Shown here: one piece after another, positions 53,937 to 62,647 of the stretch
Layout of the letters: the number at the start of each line of letters is the position of its first letter
How positions within the stretch are numbered: the stretch's first letter is position 1
Source of the DNA: CAYFQB01 sp964345225
Lineage (GTDB): Bacteria > Nitrospirota > Thermodesulfovibrionia > Thermodesulfovibrionales > UBA6898
Direction of reading: 5' to 3'
Assembly (NCBI GenBank): GCA_964345225.1
Contig: CAYFQB010000053.1
Coordinates: 186,001 to 250,000, forward strand
DNA length: 64,000 bases
Program-made: the position numbers and the translations under genes
The notes under the pieces: generated by a model
What the model was told of the DNA's origin: nothing
The model's input: only the letters and a program-made list of their open reading frames with translations
The model's database searches: none

Positions 53937-54055
53937 TAAACCCCGTTAAAAAGTAGTTGCGTGTCGGTGGCTTTAGACACAGACTGCAACCTGCCTGCCG
54001 GCAGGCATTTTTTTAAATTCCGATTTCATCGAAGGCTTTTTTTTACGGGGTAAAT
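53937..54055. repeat. Larger ACCCCGT...ACGGGGT element enclosing a terminator
   Basis: TAAACCCCGTTAAAAA at the left and CTTTTTTTTACGGGGTAAA at the right form an outer inverted repeat about 118 bp long. Inside are GTTGCGTGTC...GACAC...GCAAC and the TGCCTGCCGGCAGGCA hairpin. The stretch 53816-53936 holds nothing recognisable. Confidence 0.65.
53992..54014 (+). terminator. Intrinsic terminator after mglA
   Basis: TGCCTGCCGGCAGGCA, a perfect GC-rich palindrome, followed by seven T residues. It would end the por-mglBA transcript. The CCTGCCGGCAGG core is also a common dispersed palindrome in bacteria. Confidence 0.65.
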
Positions 54056-54101
54056 AATCTAAAATATTAATAGTTCCATCATAATATAAGGGAAAATCTC
54101 T

Positions 54102-54269
54102 ATGAAGTGTAAGATCTGCGGAGGAGAGTTAAATCTGCTGCTTGGTTGACGGACAGTCAATCTATGCTGCCTGGACTGCAGCAAAAGATTCCAGCTGTAT
54201 GAATATATTGACGAGATCGATGAAAAGATTTGGCAACTGATATCCAACCGTTCCTGTGATAGGGCATAA
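54102..54269 (+). pseudogene. Small zinc-ribbon protein gene interrupted by an in-frame TGA
   Basis: One frame reads MKCKICGGELNLLLG, then TGA at 54147-54149, then RTVNLCCLDCSKRFQLYEYID to a TAA at 54267, in all 55 codons. Two CxxC pairs (CKIC and CLDC) flank the TGA, as in small zinc ribbons, and the C-terminal half has normal coding character. The next gene starts two bases later, so this was an operon partner of the YkgJ gene. Either a recent nonsense change (Trp TGG to TGA), a sequencing error, or recoding; no convincing selenocysteine element was recognised. Confidence 0.6.
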
Positions 54270-54271
54270 AT

Positions 54272-54895
54272 ATGAACCTACCCATATACAGTATAAACAC
54301 TAAACTTCTTATCCCGCACATTGAAAAAATCAGAAGACTGTACTCTGAAATGGACAAAGCATACAATGAAGCTGTTTCTTACTATGGATTTGAATGTTCG
54401 GGATGCAATGAGAACTGTTGTGAAGAGAGGTTTTACCATTACACTCTTATAGAGAATATTTATCTCATTGAAGGGTTTAAAACACTTGATGTAGAAACCA
54501 GAAAAGATTTAGTGGTAACGTCTGAAGAAGTCATTCATATATATGGTCTGCATGATCTAAAGGCTATTGTAAGAAGGGTAATGTGTCCGTTGAATTTAAA
54601 CGGCCTCTGCATACTCTATGAATACAGACCAATGATATGCCGACTCCACGGGATTCCTCACGTTATAAAAAGACCGGGTCAACCGGAGCAAAGTGGTCCA
54701 GGTTGTCATAAGTTTAACGAGGATATTATGCCTAAAAACCTGCCATATTTAGACTTTGACCGTACCATTTTCTACTCGAAGATGGCAGCAATTGAGATTG
54801 AAGTCAGAAGGGTCTTGGATTTTAAAGGCCGCTACAGGAAGACTGTTGCCGGGATGATAATAGATCTAGCTGACAGCATCACAAATTCTACATAA
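54272..54895 (+). CDS. YkgJ family cysteine-cluster protein
   Basis: 207 residues with the CxxCxxxCC motif CSGCNENCCEERFYHY and further cysteines in RRVMCPLNLNGLCILYEYRPMICRLHG and GPGCHKFN, the zinc- or iron-sulfur-binding arrangement of the YkgJ (CxxCxxCC) family. Function unknown. It follows the broken zinc-ribbon gene by two bases. Confidence 0.88.
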   Translation: MNLPIYSINTKLLIPHIEKIRRLYSEMDKAYNEAVSYYGFECSGCNENCCEERFYHYTLIENIYLIEGFKTLDVETRKDLVVTSEEVIHIYGLHDLKAIVRRVMCPLNLNGLCILYEYRPMICRLHGIPHVIKRPGQPEQSGPGCHKFNEDIMPKNLPYLDFDRTIFYSKMAAIEIEVRRVLDFKGRYRKTVAGMIIDLADSITNST

Positions 54896-54924
54896 ATTGG
54901 TTTCATCTCGACCCGCTCCTTTTT

Positions 54925-55160
54925 TGAGTCATCAGTCATTAGTCATTGGTCAATAAAAAAGTAGGCAGTTAGGAGTAAGGAGTAAATAACAAAAAGTAAG
55001 AAGTAGGCAGTAAGCAGTAAGCAGAATGAAGAATGAAGATTTAATATCTAATTTTCAATCTTCAATTTTCAATCTTCAATTTTCTTTGCGCCGAGCGCCA
55101 TGCGCCATGCGATGAGTAAACGGGCATCGTAACCATAACCGTATGATGTAACCTCCAGAC
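54925..55160 (+). repeat. Mosaic heptamer block before the IMP cyclohydrolase gene
   Basis: Reading in 7-bp steps: CATCAGT-type units, GGAGTAA pairs, GCAGTAA pairs, GAAGAAT, CAATCTT/CAATTTT alternating twice, CCATGCG pairs, ATGAGTA, AACGGGC. The same order, inverted, occurs at 61785-61950, so these are two copies of one composite element. No gene is supported in 54896-55296 apart from this. Confidence 0.9.
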
Positions 55161-55296
55161 AAAAACGGCTTAGATAAATTGTTTTCTGATAACTAATCTA
55201 GAAAAGAATTAACATTTTAAATTAATATAAAATAGATAAAAATATTTTAGGTATATTATTATAATCATTTATAAAAACTGATAAGAGGGGGATACC

Positions 55297-56004
55297 ATGA
55301 GCATTAGAGAAAATATATATCAGGTCATAGATTTGCTTACACCATCAAACATACTTGTGAGTGTTTTTGACAAGAGCGGTCTTGAGGAACTGGTGAAAGG
55401 GATATTAGAGTCTAATGACGAAGCGAAATTTTACTCTACGGGCGGAACTGGAAAAAAGATTATTGAGATATTGGGTATAAATGCCTCTAAAAATTACATA
55501 TCTGTGGAGGATTTTACTGGAGCACCTGAAATGGAAGGTGGCCTTGTAAAAACACTCCATCCAAAGATACATGCCGGACTGCTTGCAGAAAGAGGTAATC
55601 CTGCCCATGAGGAATACCTGTATAAAACACTTGCACAGATGGGCGGAAGTCCCGGAGTCTATTTCGACGTTTTTGTTGGGAATTTATATCCATTCACTTC
55701 AGTCATTTCAAAGGGAGATGCAACGCCTGAAACTGCAAGAATCAATATTGATATAGGCGGGCCTGCAATGACAATGGCATCTGCAAAAAACTGGCATAGT
55801 ATTGCTGTCCTGACCTCATCTTCCCAGTATACAGAATTTGTACAGTCTCTTAAAAACAATGACGGTAAAATCAGTCTTGAATTGAGGTTCAACCTTACTA
55901 AGCAGGCGATGAAAGCGATCGGAGAATACAGGACAGCTATAGGCAGTTATTTTTCAGCACTTGATTTTCAGAAAGATGTTAAACCTCTTCTTGATATTAA
56001 GTAG
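55297..56004 (+). CDS. purH: Stand-alone IMP cyclohydrolase (PurH N-terminal domain)
   Basis: 235 residues equal to the MGS-like IMP cyclohydrolase domain of PurH: LVSVFDKSGLEELVKGI, FYSTGGTGKKI, EDFTGAPEMEGGLVKTLHPKIHAGLLA, VGNLYPF and NIDIGGPAMTMASAKNW. The AICAR formyltransferase domain fused in most bacteria is absent, and the protein ends normally, so it is a complete single-domain enzyme. A GAGGGG site precedes the ATG. The formylation step must be encoded elsewhere. Confidence 0.92.
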   Translation: MSIRENIYQVIDLLTPSNILVSVFDKSGLEELVKGILESNDEAKFYSTGGTGKKIIEILGINASKNYISVEDFTGAPEMEGGLVKTLHPKIHAGLLAERGNPAHEEYLYKTLAQMGGSPGVYFDVFVGNLYPFTSVISKGDATPETARINIDIGGPAMTMASAKNWHSIAVLTSSSQYTEFVQSLKNNDGKISLELRFNLTKQAMKAIGEYRTAIGSYFSALDFQKDVKPLLDIK

Positions 56005-56075
56005 TTCAGGAGAAAATTTTTTACATAGTGGCCACATGACATGATTTTAACTTTGCTAACAGTATTTGCCGCTTT

Positions 56076-56582
56076 TTGGAGGTGATTGGCATTTCCTCTA
56101 TACTTATAGACGGCTATAATCTTATAGGTATTTATCATGACAATCTCAGCAGACAGAGGGAGAATATTATTAATTTTCTTATAAAATACAAGAAAATTAA
56201 AGGTCATGATATTACAATTGTATTTGACGGATGGAAAACAGGCAGCCATAAGGAAGAATATTTCGCCATTGGCGGTATTAATGTTATATATTCGAGGCTC
56301 GGAGAAAAAGCTGATACCATTATAAAAAGGATTATAAGTAGAGAAAAAAGAGAATTTATTGTGATAAGCTCTGACAGAGACATTATGGCATATTCCTGGT
56401 CATGTGGTTCTGTCCCGGTTTCGTCGAATAAATTCCTGTCAATTATTGAAAATGCAGGAAAATCTCTCTCTGGTAAGTATGAACTCTTAGAGGGGGATGA
56501 CCATGTTAAACATAAAAAGGGTAATCCCAGACATCCCTCCAAAAAAGAAAAAGCTTTAATAAGGGTGCTCAGAAAATTGTGA
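56076..56582 (+). CDS. NYN domain (YacP/Rae1-like) RNase-type protein
   Basis: Up to 168 residues with a PIN-like NYN fold: SSILIDGYNLIG, ITIVFDGWKTGSH, INVIYSRLGEKADTIIKRI and FIVISSDRDIMAYSW, carrying the acidic residues of metal-dependent nucleases. Start is uncertain: the TTG at 56076 or GTG at 56082, or a rare ATT at 56091 that has GGAGGTG at ideal spacing. It overlaps the next gene by four bases. Confidence 0.85.
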   Translation: MEVIGISSILIDGYNLIGIYHDNLSRQRENIINFLIKYKKIKGHDITIVFDGWKTGSHKEEYFAIGGINVIYSRLGEKADTIIKRIISREKREFIVISSDRDIMAYSWSCGSVPVSSNKFLSIIENAGKSLSGKYELLEGDDHVKHKKGNPRHPSKKEKALIRVLRKL

Positions 56583-57442
56583 TCAGAAAAGTTATTTTAA
56601 ATCTCAGGGCTGCTGATGCACTGAATCTTACCTTCCTGCTTTTTTTAATAATTATTACTTTCTTATTTCATCAAAAAATCAACGAGCCATCTTTATTATT
56701 TTTGTATTCAGGACTGATTTTCATTCAGGTTGTACTTATAAACCTTAAAGATAAAGGAAGTTTTCTCCGTTTAGTATACGATCTGATATTCCCGATAATA
56801 TCAATAATTGCCATCTTTGACAGTCTCGAAATACTTGTCCATAATATAAATCCCAGAGACATAGATCCGCTTCTTATAAAACTTGATTACCTGTTATTTA
56901 ACTACCATCCAACTGTCATGCTTGAAAAGATTACGACTCCTTTATTAACTGACATAATGCAGCTTGCTTATACAAGTTATTATTTTCTTCCAGTAATACT
57001 GGCTATTGCACTTAAGATTGAAAAAGAAGATTCTGCATTTGACCGTTCCCTGTTCCTTATAATGTTCTGCTTTTATATTTCCTATATTGGATATATGCTA
57101 ATGCCTGCTCTGGGCCCGAGATACACCATTAATCACCTGCAGAATATAGAACTCGAGGGTCTATTTATTACCCTTCCACTACAGGAGTTTTTGAACAGAC
57201 TTGAAGGTATCAAGAGAGATGCCTTCCCAAGCGGCCATACAGGTGTAGCCCTTACTGTACTGTATCTGTCCTTTCTATTCAAAAAGAGATACTTTTGGAT
57301 ATTCTTGCCATTTGTGGTCGTGCTTATTTTCTCAGCAGTTTACTGCAGATACCATTATGTGGTAGATGTATTAGGAGGGGTTTTACTTGCCTTAATTACA
57401 ATATCACTTGGAGAGATGTACTATGAATTCAGGAAAAAGTGA
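56579..57442 (+). CDS. PAP2 superfamily membrane phosphatase/transferase
   Basis: 287 residues with about seven membrane helices and the PAP2 catalytic motifs KRDAFPSGHTGVAL (domain 2) and CRYHYVVDVLGG (domain 3), with an N-terminal extension like inositol-phosphoceramide synthase-type PAP2 proteins. Acts on a lipid phosphate; substrate unknown. GTG start overlapping the NYN stop, and its end overlaps the response regulator gene. Confidence 0.88.
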   Translation: MIRKVILNLRAADALNLTFLLFLIIITFLFHQKINEPSLLFLYSGLIFIQVVLINLKDKGSFLRLVYDLIFPIISIIAIFDSLEILVHNINPRDIDPLLIKLDYLLFNYHPTVMLEKITTPLLTDIMQLAYTSYYFLPVILAIALKIEKEDSAFDRSLFLIMFCFYISYIGYMLMPALGPRYTINHLQNIELEGLFITLPLQEFLNRLEGIKRDAFPSGHTGVALTVLYLSFLFKKRYFWIFLPFVVVLIFSAVYCRYHYVVDVLGGVLLALITISLGEMYYEFRKK

Positions 57443-58127
57443 GTCAATATTAATAGTTGAAGACGAAAAAAAGATTTCCGAGATAATCAGGGCATATCTC
57501 GAAAAGGAAAAATACAGGGTAAAGCTTGCCGAGACCGGGCAGCAGGCCCTCAACTATCTCAAAGATCCTTTCGACCTTATTGTACTGGATCTTATGCTTC
57601 CGGATATGGATGGTGAAGAGATTTGCAGGATGATACGTAAAACTTCAGATGTGCCGATAATAATGCTAACCGCTAAAATAGATGAAGAAGACAGGATTAA
57701 GGGTCTCGGTATCGGGGCGGATGACTATGTTGTTAAACCATTCAGTCCCAGAGAGCTTGTGGCAAGGGTAAAAGCACATCTTAGAAGGGCTGGGAAATCA
57801 AAGAAAACAATATTGAGTTTTAACAGAGGTGCTCTGAGGATTAATGTTATTAATTACGAGGTCTTCAGAGAAAATAAACAGGTATTTCTAACACAAACAG
57901 AGTTCAAGATACTGCTCTCTTTTGCTGAAAATCCCGGGAGAGTCTTCTCAAGAGATCAGATAATAAATATAGTGACGGGATATGATTTCGAAGGGTATGA
58001 CAGAACAATAGACGCACATGTAAAAAATTTGAGACACAAGATTGAAAAAAAATCAAGAGAGCCCGAATTCATTAAAACAGTCTATGGTGTAGGATATAAA
58101 TTCATAGGTATCCCTGATGAGAACTAA
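57423..58127 (+). CDS. OmpR-family response regulator
   Basis: 234 residues: receiver domain with phosphoacceptor Asp56 (LIVLDLMLPDMDG), the Thr in MLTAK and Lys in VVKPFSPREL, then a winged-helix DNA-binding domain ending VYGVGYKFIG. The ATG at 57423 has GGAGAG upstream; the longer frame from 57408 is less likely. It overlaps the sensor kinase gene by 11 bases. Confidence 0.94.
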   Translation: MNSGKSESILIVEDEKKISEIIRAYLEKEKYRVKLAETGQQALNYLKDPFDLIVLDLMLPDMDGEEICRMIRKTSDVPIIMLTAKIDEEDRIKGLGIGADDYVVKPFSPRELVARVKAHLRRAGKSKKTILSFNRGALRINVINYEVFRENKQVFLTQTEFKILLSFAENPGRVFSRDQIINIVTGYDFEGYDRTIDAHVKNLRHKIEKKSREPEFIKTVYGVGYKFIGIPDEN

Positions 58128-59487
58128 ACTGTTTCTTGCATTCTTTGCTGTAATAATAATTGCACTGATATCAAACCTTATATACGAAAACTTTATTGTA
58201 AAGGATTTTGAAGATTACGTAAGCGGCACAAAAGAAGATAAGCTCTACTGGATCCTTGCTGCTGTTGAGGTCAACTATTCAGACGGCAAATGGGACAAAA
58301 AGTCACTCCAGGATGTTTCACACTGGGCTATGATGCTCGGTTTCGATATTAAAATATTGAACATCTCTGATGAAGAAATATTAGATTCCAAAATAGTTAT
58401 GAGAAATCTCTCTCCCTTGATGAAACGCCGGATGGAAGCGATTATTGATATTGACTCTGCTACAGGTGAGTTTGAATCTTACCCCCTTTATGTGGGAGGT
58501 AAAAGGATAGGAACAATGCTTGTTCGACATCTTAGCAGGTTTGGGAGCATCGAAGAAAAGGAGTCCATATTCAAGCAGAGGGGAAGAGATTTTCTTCTTA
58601 TATCATTCGTTATAGCGGGTGGTGGGGCTTTATTTCTCTCGTTGATTTTCAGCATTTTCCTGTCAAGTCCTTTGAAAAAAATGAAAAAGGCAGTCGAATC
58701 CATGGCAAAAGGTGACTTCAGCATTCGTGTTCCCACCGGATCAAAGGATGAGATTGGAAGACTCGCTGAAAGTTTTAATTTTATGGCAGAAGCACTGCAG
58801 AGAGAAGAGGCCTTGAGGAAACATCTTACCTCTAATATTGCACATGAACTCAGAACACCACTTGCTGTTTTAAAGGCAAATGTCGAAGCTATAATTGACG
58901 GAGTCATCAATAACAATCTGACAGGTCTTCAAAATATAAGAATGGAAATCGAAAAACTGATCAGACTTGTTGAGGGTATTGAAAATATAACAAAGGCAGA
59001 GGCCAGCTTTTTCTCAAGGAGAGAGCATATAGAGATAAATCTTGCAGAATTTCTTAACGGGATTGTGGTAAAGATGACACCTCTGGCTACCGAAAAAGGC
59101 CTTGTGATGAGACTAGTAAGCGATAGAAATATCAATGTTCTAACTGATCCTGATAAACTTGAAACTATAATTCAAAACACCCTGTCCAATGCAATTAAGA
59201 ATACAGAAACAGGCGGGGTCTGGATAGATTTTGGCACTGAAAATCAGATGTTTTTTGTTGAGATCAGTGACTCCGGAATAGGCATACCGGAGGATAAATT
59301 ACATCTCGTGTTTGAAAGATTTTACAGTGGTGACGATTTAAAAGGTATAGGACTGGGGCTTGCGATAGTTAAAGAGTTAGTAAATGTTATGGGCGGCCGC
59401 ATTGACCTTAAAAGCAGACTTGGAGAAGGTTCAGTATTCAGGATATGGCTGCCTTTAATTAAAAAAATTAAAGTTGCCGGTGAATAG
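58117..59487 (+). CDS. Sensor histidine kinase
   Basis: 456 residues: membrane helix about 5-27, a periplasmic sensor region about 30-155, second helix 158-182, HAMP 183-235, HisKA with phosphoacceptor His243 (NIAHELRTPLAVLKANV), and an HATPase with NTLSNAIKNTETGG, ISDSGIGIPEDKL and GIGLGLAIVKEL. Cognate to the regulator just upstream; the signal is unknown, perhaps envelope-related given the PAP2 neighbour. Confidence 0.94.
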   Translation: MRTKLFLAFFAVIIIALISNLIYENFIVKDFEDYVSGTKEDKLYWILAAVEVNYSDGKWDKKSLQDVSHWAMMLGFDIKILNISDEEILDSKIVMRNLSPLMKRRMEAIIDIDSATGEFESYPLYVGGKRIGTMLVRHLSRFGSIEEKESIFKQRGRDFLLISFVIAGGGALFLSLIFSIFLSSPLKKMKKAVESMAKGDFSIRVPTGSKDEIGRLAESFNFMAEALQREEALRKHLTSNIAHELRTPLAVLKANVEAIIDGVINNNLTGLQNIRMEIEKLIRLVEGIENITKAEASFFSRREHIEINLAEFLNGIVVKMTPLATEKGLVMRLVSDRNINVLTDPDKLETIIQNTLSNAIKNTETGGVWIDFGTENQMFFVEISDSGIGIPEDKLHLVFERFYSGDDLKGIGLGLAIVKELVNVMGGRIDLKSRLGEGSVFRIWLPLIKKIKVAGE

Positions 59488-59489
59488 CA

Positions 59490-59533
59490 TGCCCCGTTAG
59501 AAGGAAATAACAACATTTTCTAACGGGGTAAAC
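59490..59533 (+). repeat. CCCCGTTAGAAGG inverted repeat after the kinase gene
   Basis: CCCCGTTAGAA pairs with TTTTCTAACGGGG around the loop GGAAATAACAACA, almost the same loop as at 29604-29651. It starts only a few bases past the stop codon. Confidence 0.75.
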
Positions 59534-59604
59534 CCGTAGAATCGTGAGTTATTCATCAATACAAACTAATTCAGGGTCAAAGCAGAATAAAATAAGAATT
59601 AAAT

Positions 59605-59871
59605 ATGCAGATACCTTTTAAAAAAACCGGGGACGGTGTACAAATAGAAATAAAGGTAGAACCCAGATCCTCTAAAAAAAGGATTTCAGGTGTTATGGAT
59701 AATATACTGAAAGTAAAGCTGACTGCACCTCCTGTCGGAAATGCAGCAAACGAGCAGTTGATTGAACTTATTTCTAAAGAAACCGGTATAAAAAAATCCA
59801 GTATTAGGATTATTAAAGGGCTAACCTCAAAAAGAAAAATAATTGAGATCAAGGGGGTTGACAAGATTTAA
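59605..59871 (+). CDS. DUF167 (YggU) family protein
   Basis: 88 residues with the family motifs IEIKVEPRSSKKRISG, LKVKLTAPPVGNAANEQLIELIS and SIRIIKGLTSKRKIIEI. Structure known, function not. No ribosome site is obvious upstream. Confidence 0.9.
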   Translation: MQIPFKKTGDGVQIEIKVEPRSSKKRISGVMDNILKVKLTAPPVGNAANEQLIELISKETGIKKSSIRIIKGLTSKRKIIEIKGVDKI

Positions 59872-59957
59872 CATATTATTTTTTCTTCATATTTTCTTCA
59901 CTAATGTTTATTAATATGTTAACAAAGGATTACTTAGGATTACTTAAAGAGGTTTGA

Positions 59958-60272
59958 ATGTACAAGGCAACGATAATATTGACTTTATTCTTTTTGCTGG
60001 CGATTGCCTTAAGTGCATATTCTGATGAAAAAAATGTTACGCCATACGGAGATTACTGTAAAGGCTGCAGTTCATATGGTACATGCAGGAATGTCCTGTC
60101 TCCCAAAAAAGCATTAAATTTGCTGAATGGATATTATGAAGAGAAAGGTTACAGTGTCAGAAAAGCACATCACGTAGGGAGGTTTATAGAGGCCGATATA
60201 TATAAACATGACAAACAGGTAGATAAAGTGATTTTTGACAGAAAAACTGGGAGGCTCAGGTCTGCTTATTGA
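59958..60272 (+). CDS. Small secreted hypothetical protein
   Basis: 104 residues with a signal peptide (residues 1 to about 22, ending SAYSDE). The mature part has three cysteines in YCKGCSSYGTCRNVLSPKKAL and a PepSY-like tail (VDKVIFDRKTGRLRSAY). I do not recognise it. It is followed by the strong terminator at 60301. Confidence 0.75.
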   Translation: MYKATIILTLFFLLAIALSAYSDEKNVTPYGDYCKGCSSYGTCRNVLSPKKALNLLNGYYEEKGYSVRKAHHVGRFIEADIYKHDKQVDKVIFDRKTGRLRSAY

Positions 60273-60300
60273 AGATTTATATATAGAAAGTTTGAATATA

Positions 60301-60337
60301 AAAAAAGCTCCCCGGTCAATTCCCGGGGAGCTTTTTT
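60301..60337. terminator. Bidirectional intrinsic terminator
   Basis: GCTCCCCGG and CCGGGGAGC pair around a short loop, with six A residues on the left and six T residues on the right, so it ends both the plus-strand gene at 59958 and glnA on the minus strand. Confidence 0.92.
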
Positions 60338-60341
60338 AGTA

Positions 60342-61754
60342 CTAAATGTCATAATAGAGGAAAAACTCGTATGGATGCGGTCTAACTCTCAGGGCATCCA
60401 CATCCCTTAACCTCTTATAATTTATCCAGGTCTCGATCACATCAACTGTGAAGACATCACCCTTTAACAGGAATTCATTGTCAGTTTCAAGGCTGTCAAG
60501 TGCTTCCTCAAGGCTTGCAGGTAAAGCAGGTACCGAGGCAAGCTCCTCAGGTCCAAGTTCATAAATGTCCTTATCAAGAGGTTCACCTGGATGAATCTTG
60601 TTTTCTATCCCATCAAGCCCTGCCATTAACATAGCAGCAAATGCAAGGTACGGGTTACAGGAAGGGTCAGGGAATCTCACCTCTATCCTCTTTGTCTTTG
60701 GATTTGCTGAGTACATTGGAATCCGGATCCCGGCAGAACGGTTGCGGCCTGAATAGGCAAGGTTTACCGGTGCCTCAAACCCTGGTGTTAGACGCTTGTA
60801 GGAATTGGTAGTCGGACTTGTAATAGCAGCAAGTGCAGGTGCATGTTTCAGTATTCCGCCAACGTAGTAAAGTGCAAGCTCGCTCAGGCCTGCGTAACCG
60901 TTACCTGCAAAAAGTGGCTTGCCATCTTCCCAGAGGCTCTGATGGGTATGCATTCCTGAACCGTTGTCACCAAATATGGGTTTTGGCATAAATGTAACCG
61001 TCTTTCCGTGTTTTCTCGCCACATTTTTCAGAATGTATTTGAATACCATGATCTGGTCTGCCATCTGCAGAAGAGGGGCATACCTCATATCTATTTCACC
61101 CTGACCGGCAGTTGCAACCTCATGGTGCTGCTTCTCAACATATATGCCGCACTTCTGCATCTCAATGACTACTTCATTTCTCATGTCTTCCAAACTGTCA
61201 GTTGGTGGTACAGGGAAATAACCTTCCTTATGCCTCGGCCTGTATCCGAGGTTTGGATTCTCTTCCCTGCCTGAATTCCAAATCCCCTCTTTTGAATCAA
61301 CAAAATAATAACCACTATTGGCAGTCTGGTCGAAACGAATATCGTCAAAAACAAAAAATTCAGGCTCAGGGCCAAAAAAGGCTGTATCTGCAATTTTTAT
61401 GGATTTCATATAATTTTCAGCCTTCTGTGCAATATATCTTGGGTCCTTCGAGTAAAATTCTTTAGTAATGGGATCAACAATATTACATGTAAGGCTCAGG
61501 GTTGAATATTCCCTGAAAGGATCCATAAACGCTGTTAAAGGATCAGGGATTATCAGCATGTCCGATGTATGTATTGCCTTCCAACCTCTTATAGACGAAC
61601 CGTCAAAGCCAAGTCCTTCCTCAAAAACCTCCTCTCTAAGTTCATCCACTGGCACCGAGAAGTGCTGCCAGATGCCAGGCAGGTCAAGGAACTTAAAATC
61701 AACGATTATTGCCTTGTTTTCCTGTGCAAACTTGATTACATCTTTAGGTGTCAT
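60342..61754 (-). CDS. glnA: Glutamine synthetase type I (GlnA)
   Basis: 470 residues, making glutamine from glutamate and ammonia. [12 protein letters not shown], the ATP/glutamate motifs [35 protein letters not shown] and the metal loop [18 protein letters not shown] are visible. [10 protein letters not shown] near the end has the Tyr that is adenylylated in beta-subtype enzymes. It lies 204 bases after glnB, the gap being filled by a mosaic repeat. Confidence 0.96.
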   Translation of the reverse strand: MTPKDVIKFAQENKAIIVDFKFLDLPGIWQHFSVPVDELREEVFEEGLGFDGSSIRGWKAIHTSDMLIIPDPLTAFMDPFREYSTLSLTCNIVDPITKEFYSKDPRYIAQKAENYMKSIKIADTAFFGPEPEFFVFDDIRFDQTANSGYYFVDSKEGIWNSGREENPNLGYRPRHKEGYFPVPPTDSLEDMRNEVVIEMQKCGIYVEKQHHEVATAGQGEIDMRYAPLLQMADQIMVFKYILKNVARKHGKTVTFMPKPIFGDNGSGMHTHQSLWEDGKPLFAGNGYAGLSELALYYVGGILKHAPALAAITSPTTNSYKRLTPGFEAPVNLAYSGRNRSAGIRIPMYSANPKTKRIEVRFPDPSCNPYLAFAAMLMAGLDGIENKIHPGEPLDKDIYELGPEELASVPALPASLEEALDSLETDNEFLLKGDVFTVDVIETWINYKRLRDVDALRVRPHPYEFFLYYDI

Positions 61755-61784
61755 CTCATCCTCCTCTAAGTAATTTTATAAGGT

Positions 61785-61950
61785 TACGTCTAACGGTTAC
61801 GGTAACGACGCCCGTTTACTCATCGCATGGCGCATGGCGCTCGGCGCAAAGAAAATTGAAGATTGAAAATTGAATATTGAAAATTAGATATTAAATCTTC
61901 ATTCTTCATTCTGCTTACTCCTTACTTCCTACTTTTTAATTCTCACTTTA
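61785..61950 (-). repeat. Mosaic heptamer block between glnB and glnA
   Basis: From 61825 to 61943 seventeen consecutive heptamers stay in register. Units pass from the GCATGGC family to AAATTGA and ATATTGA, then to ATCTTCA and TTCTTCA, then to TACTCCT and TACTTCC. It is an inverted copy of the block at 54925-55160. Confidence 0.92.
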
Positions 61951-61958
61951 TACTGGTT

Positions 61959-62318
<360 letters not shown>

Positions 62319-62319
62319 C

Positions 62320-62445
62320 TATATACACCTTACTCCTTACAAATCGCATAGCGCAAAGCGCTTGGCGCATAGCGTTATTTTTTACTCCTAACTCCTCACT
62401 TTTTACTTCTTACTTCTTGCCTTTACCCGCCTCAGGCGGGTTAAC
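62320..62445. repeat. Mosaic heptamer block upstream of glnB
   Basis: GCATAGC, GCAAAGC, GCTTGGC, GCATAGC in perfect 7-bp register, then TACTCCT, AACTCCT, CACTTTT, TACTTCT, TACTTCT. The hairpin CCCGCCTCAGGCGGG (about 62439) follows. It would lie in the glnB mRNA leader. Confidence 0.85.
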
Positions 62446-62471
62446 CTGTACCTATATCTATGTACTTTTAT

Positions 62472-62487
62472 TACAAGAACCTTGCCA
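62472..62487 (-). promoter_or_regulatory. Possible sigma-54 promoter of glnB
   Basis: Minus strand TGGCAAGGTTCTTGTA matches the sigma-54 pattern TGGCAC-N5-TTGCA except for A at the sixth position and T for C at the -12 GC. The spacing is correct. Nitrogen genes commonly use this sigma factor. Confidence 0.4.
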
Positions 62488-62585
62488 GCTAAATTCCTTT
62501 TAAAATCAAAGGTATTTTGTTTACTTGAAGGTATAAACTGCCTAATTCCCAAGCATACATGCCTAAAAAATAGGCAATCAATTAA

Positions 62586-62618
62586 GAAAAAATAAAAAGT
62601 CCCTGTGTATAAGGGACT
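62586..62618 (-). terminator. Intrinsic terminator after the membrane protein gene
   Basis: On the minus strand AGTCCCT and AGGGACT pair around a short loop and lead into TTTTTATTTTTTC. It separates the gene at 62648 from glnB. Confidence 0.85.
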
Positions 62619-62647
62619 CTTTAAGCAGGTATGGGTTGTGAATTATA

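Noticed and set aside
54147..54190. Selenocysteine insertion element after the in-frame TGA
   Set aside because: The short GCTGC/GCAGC hairpin lacks the features I would expect of a bacterial SECIS, and no Sec genes are in view; a nonsense mutation is simpler.
54925..55160. CRISPR array
   Set aside because: Repeats are 7 bp and continuous, with no unique spacers of constant length, and no cas gene is present.
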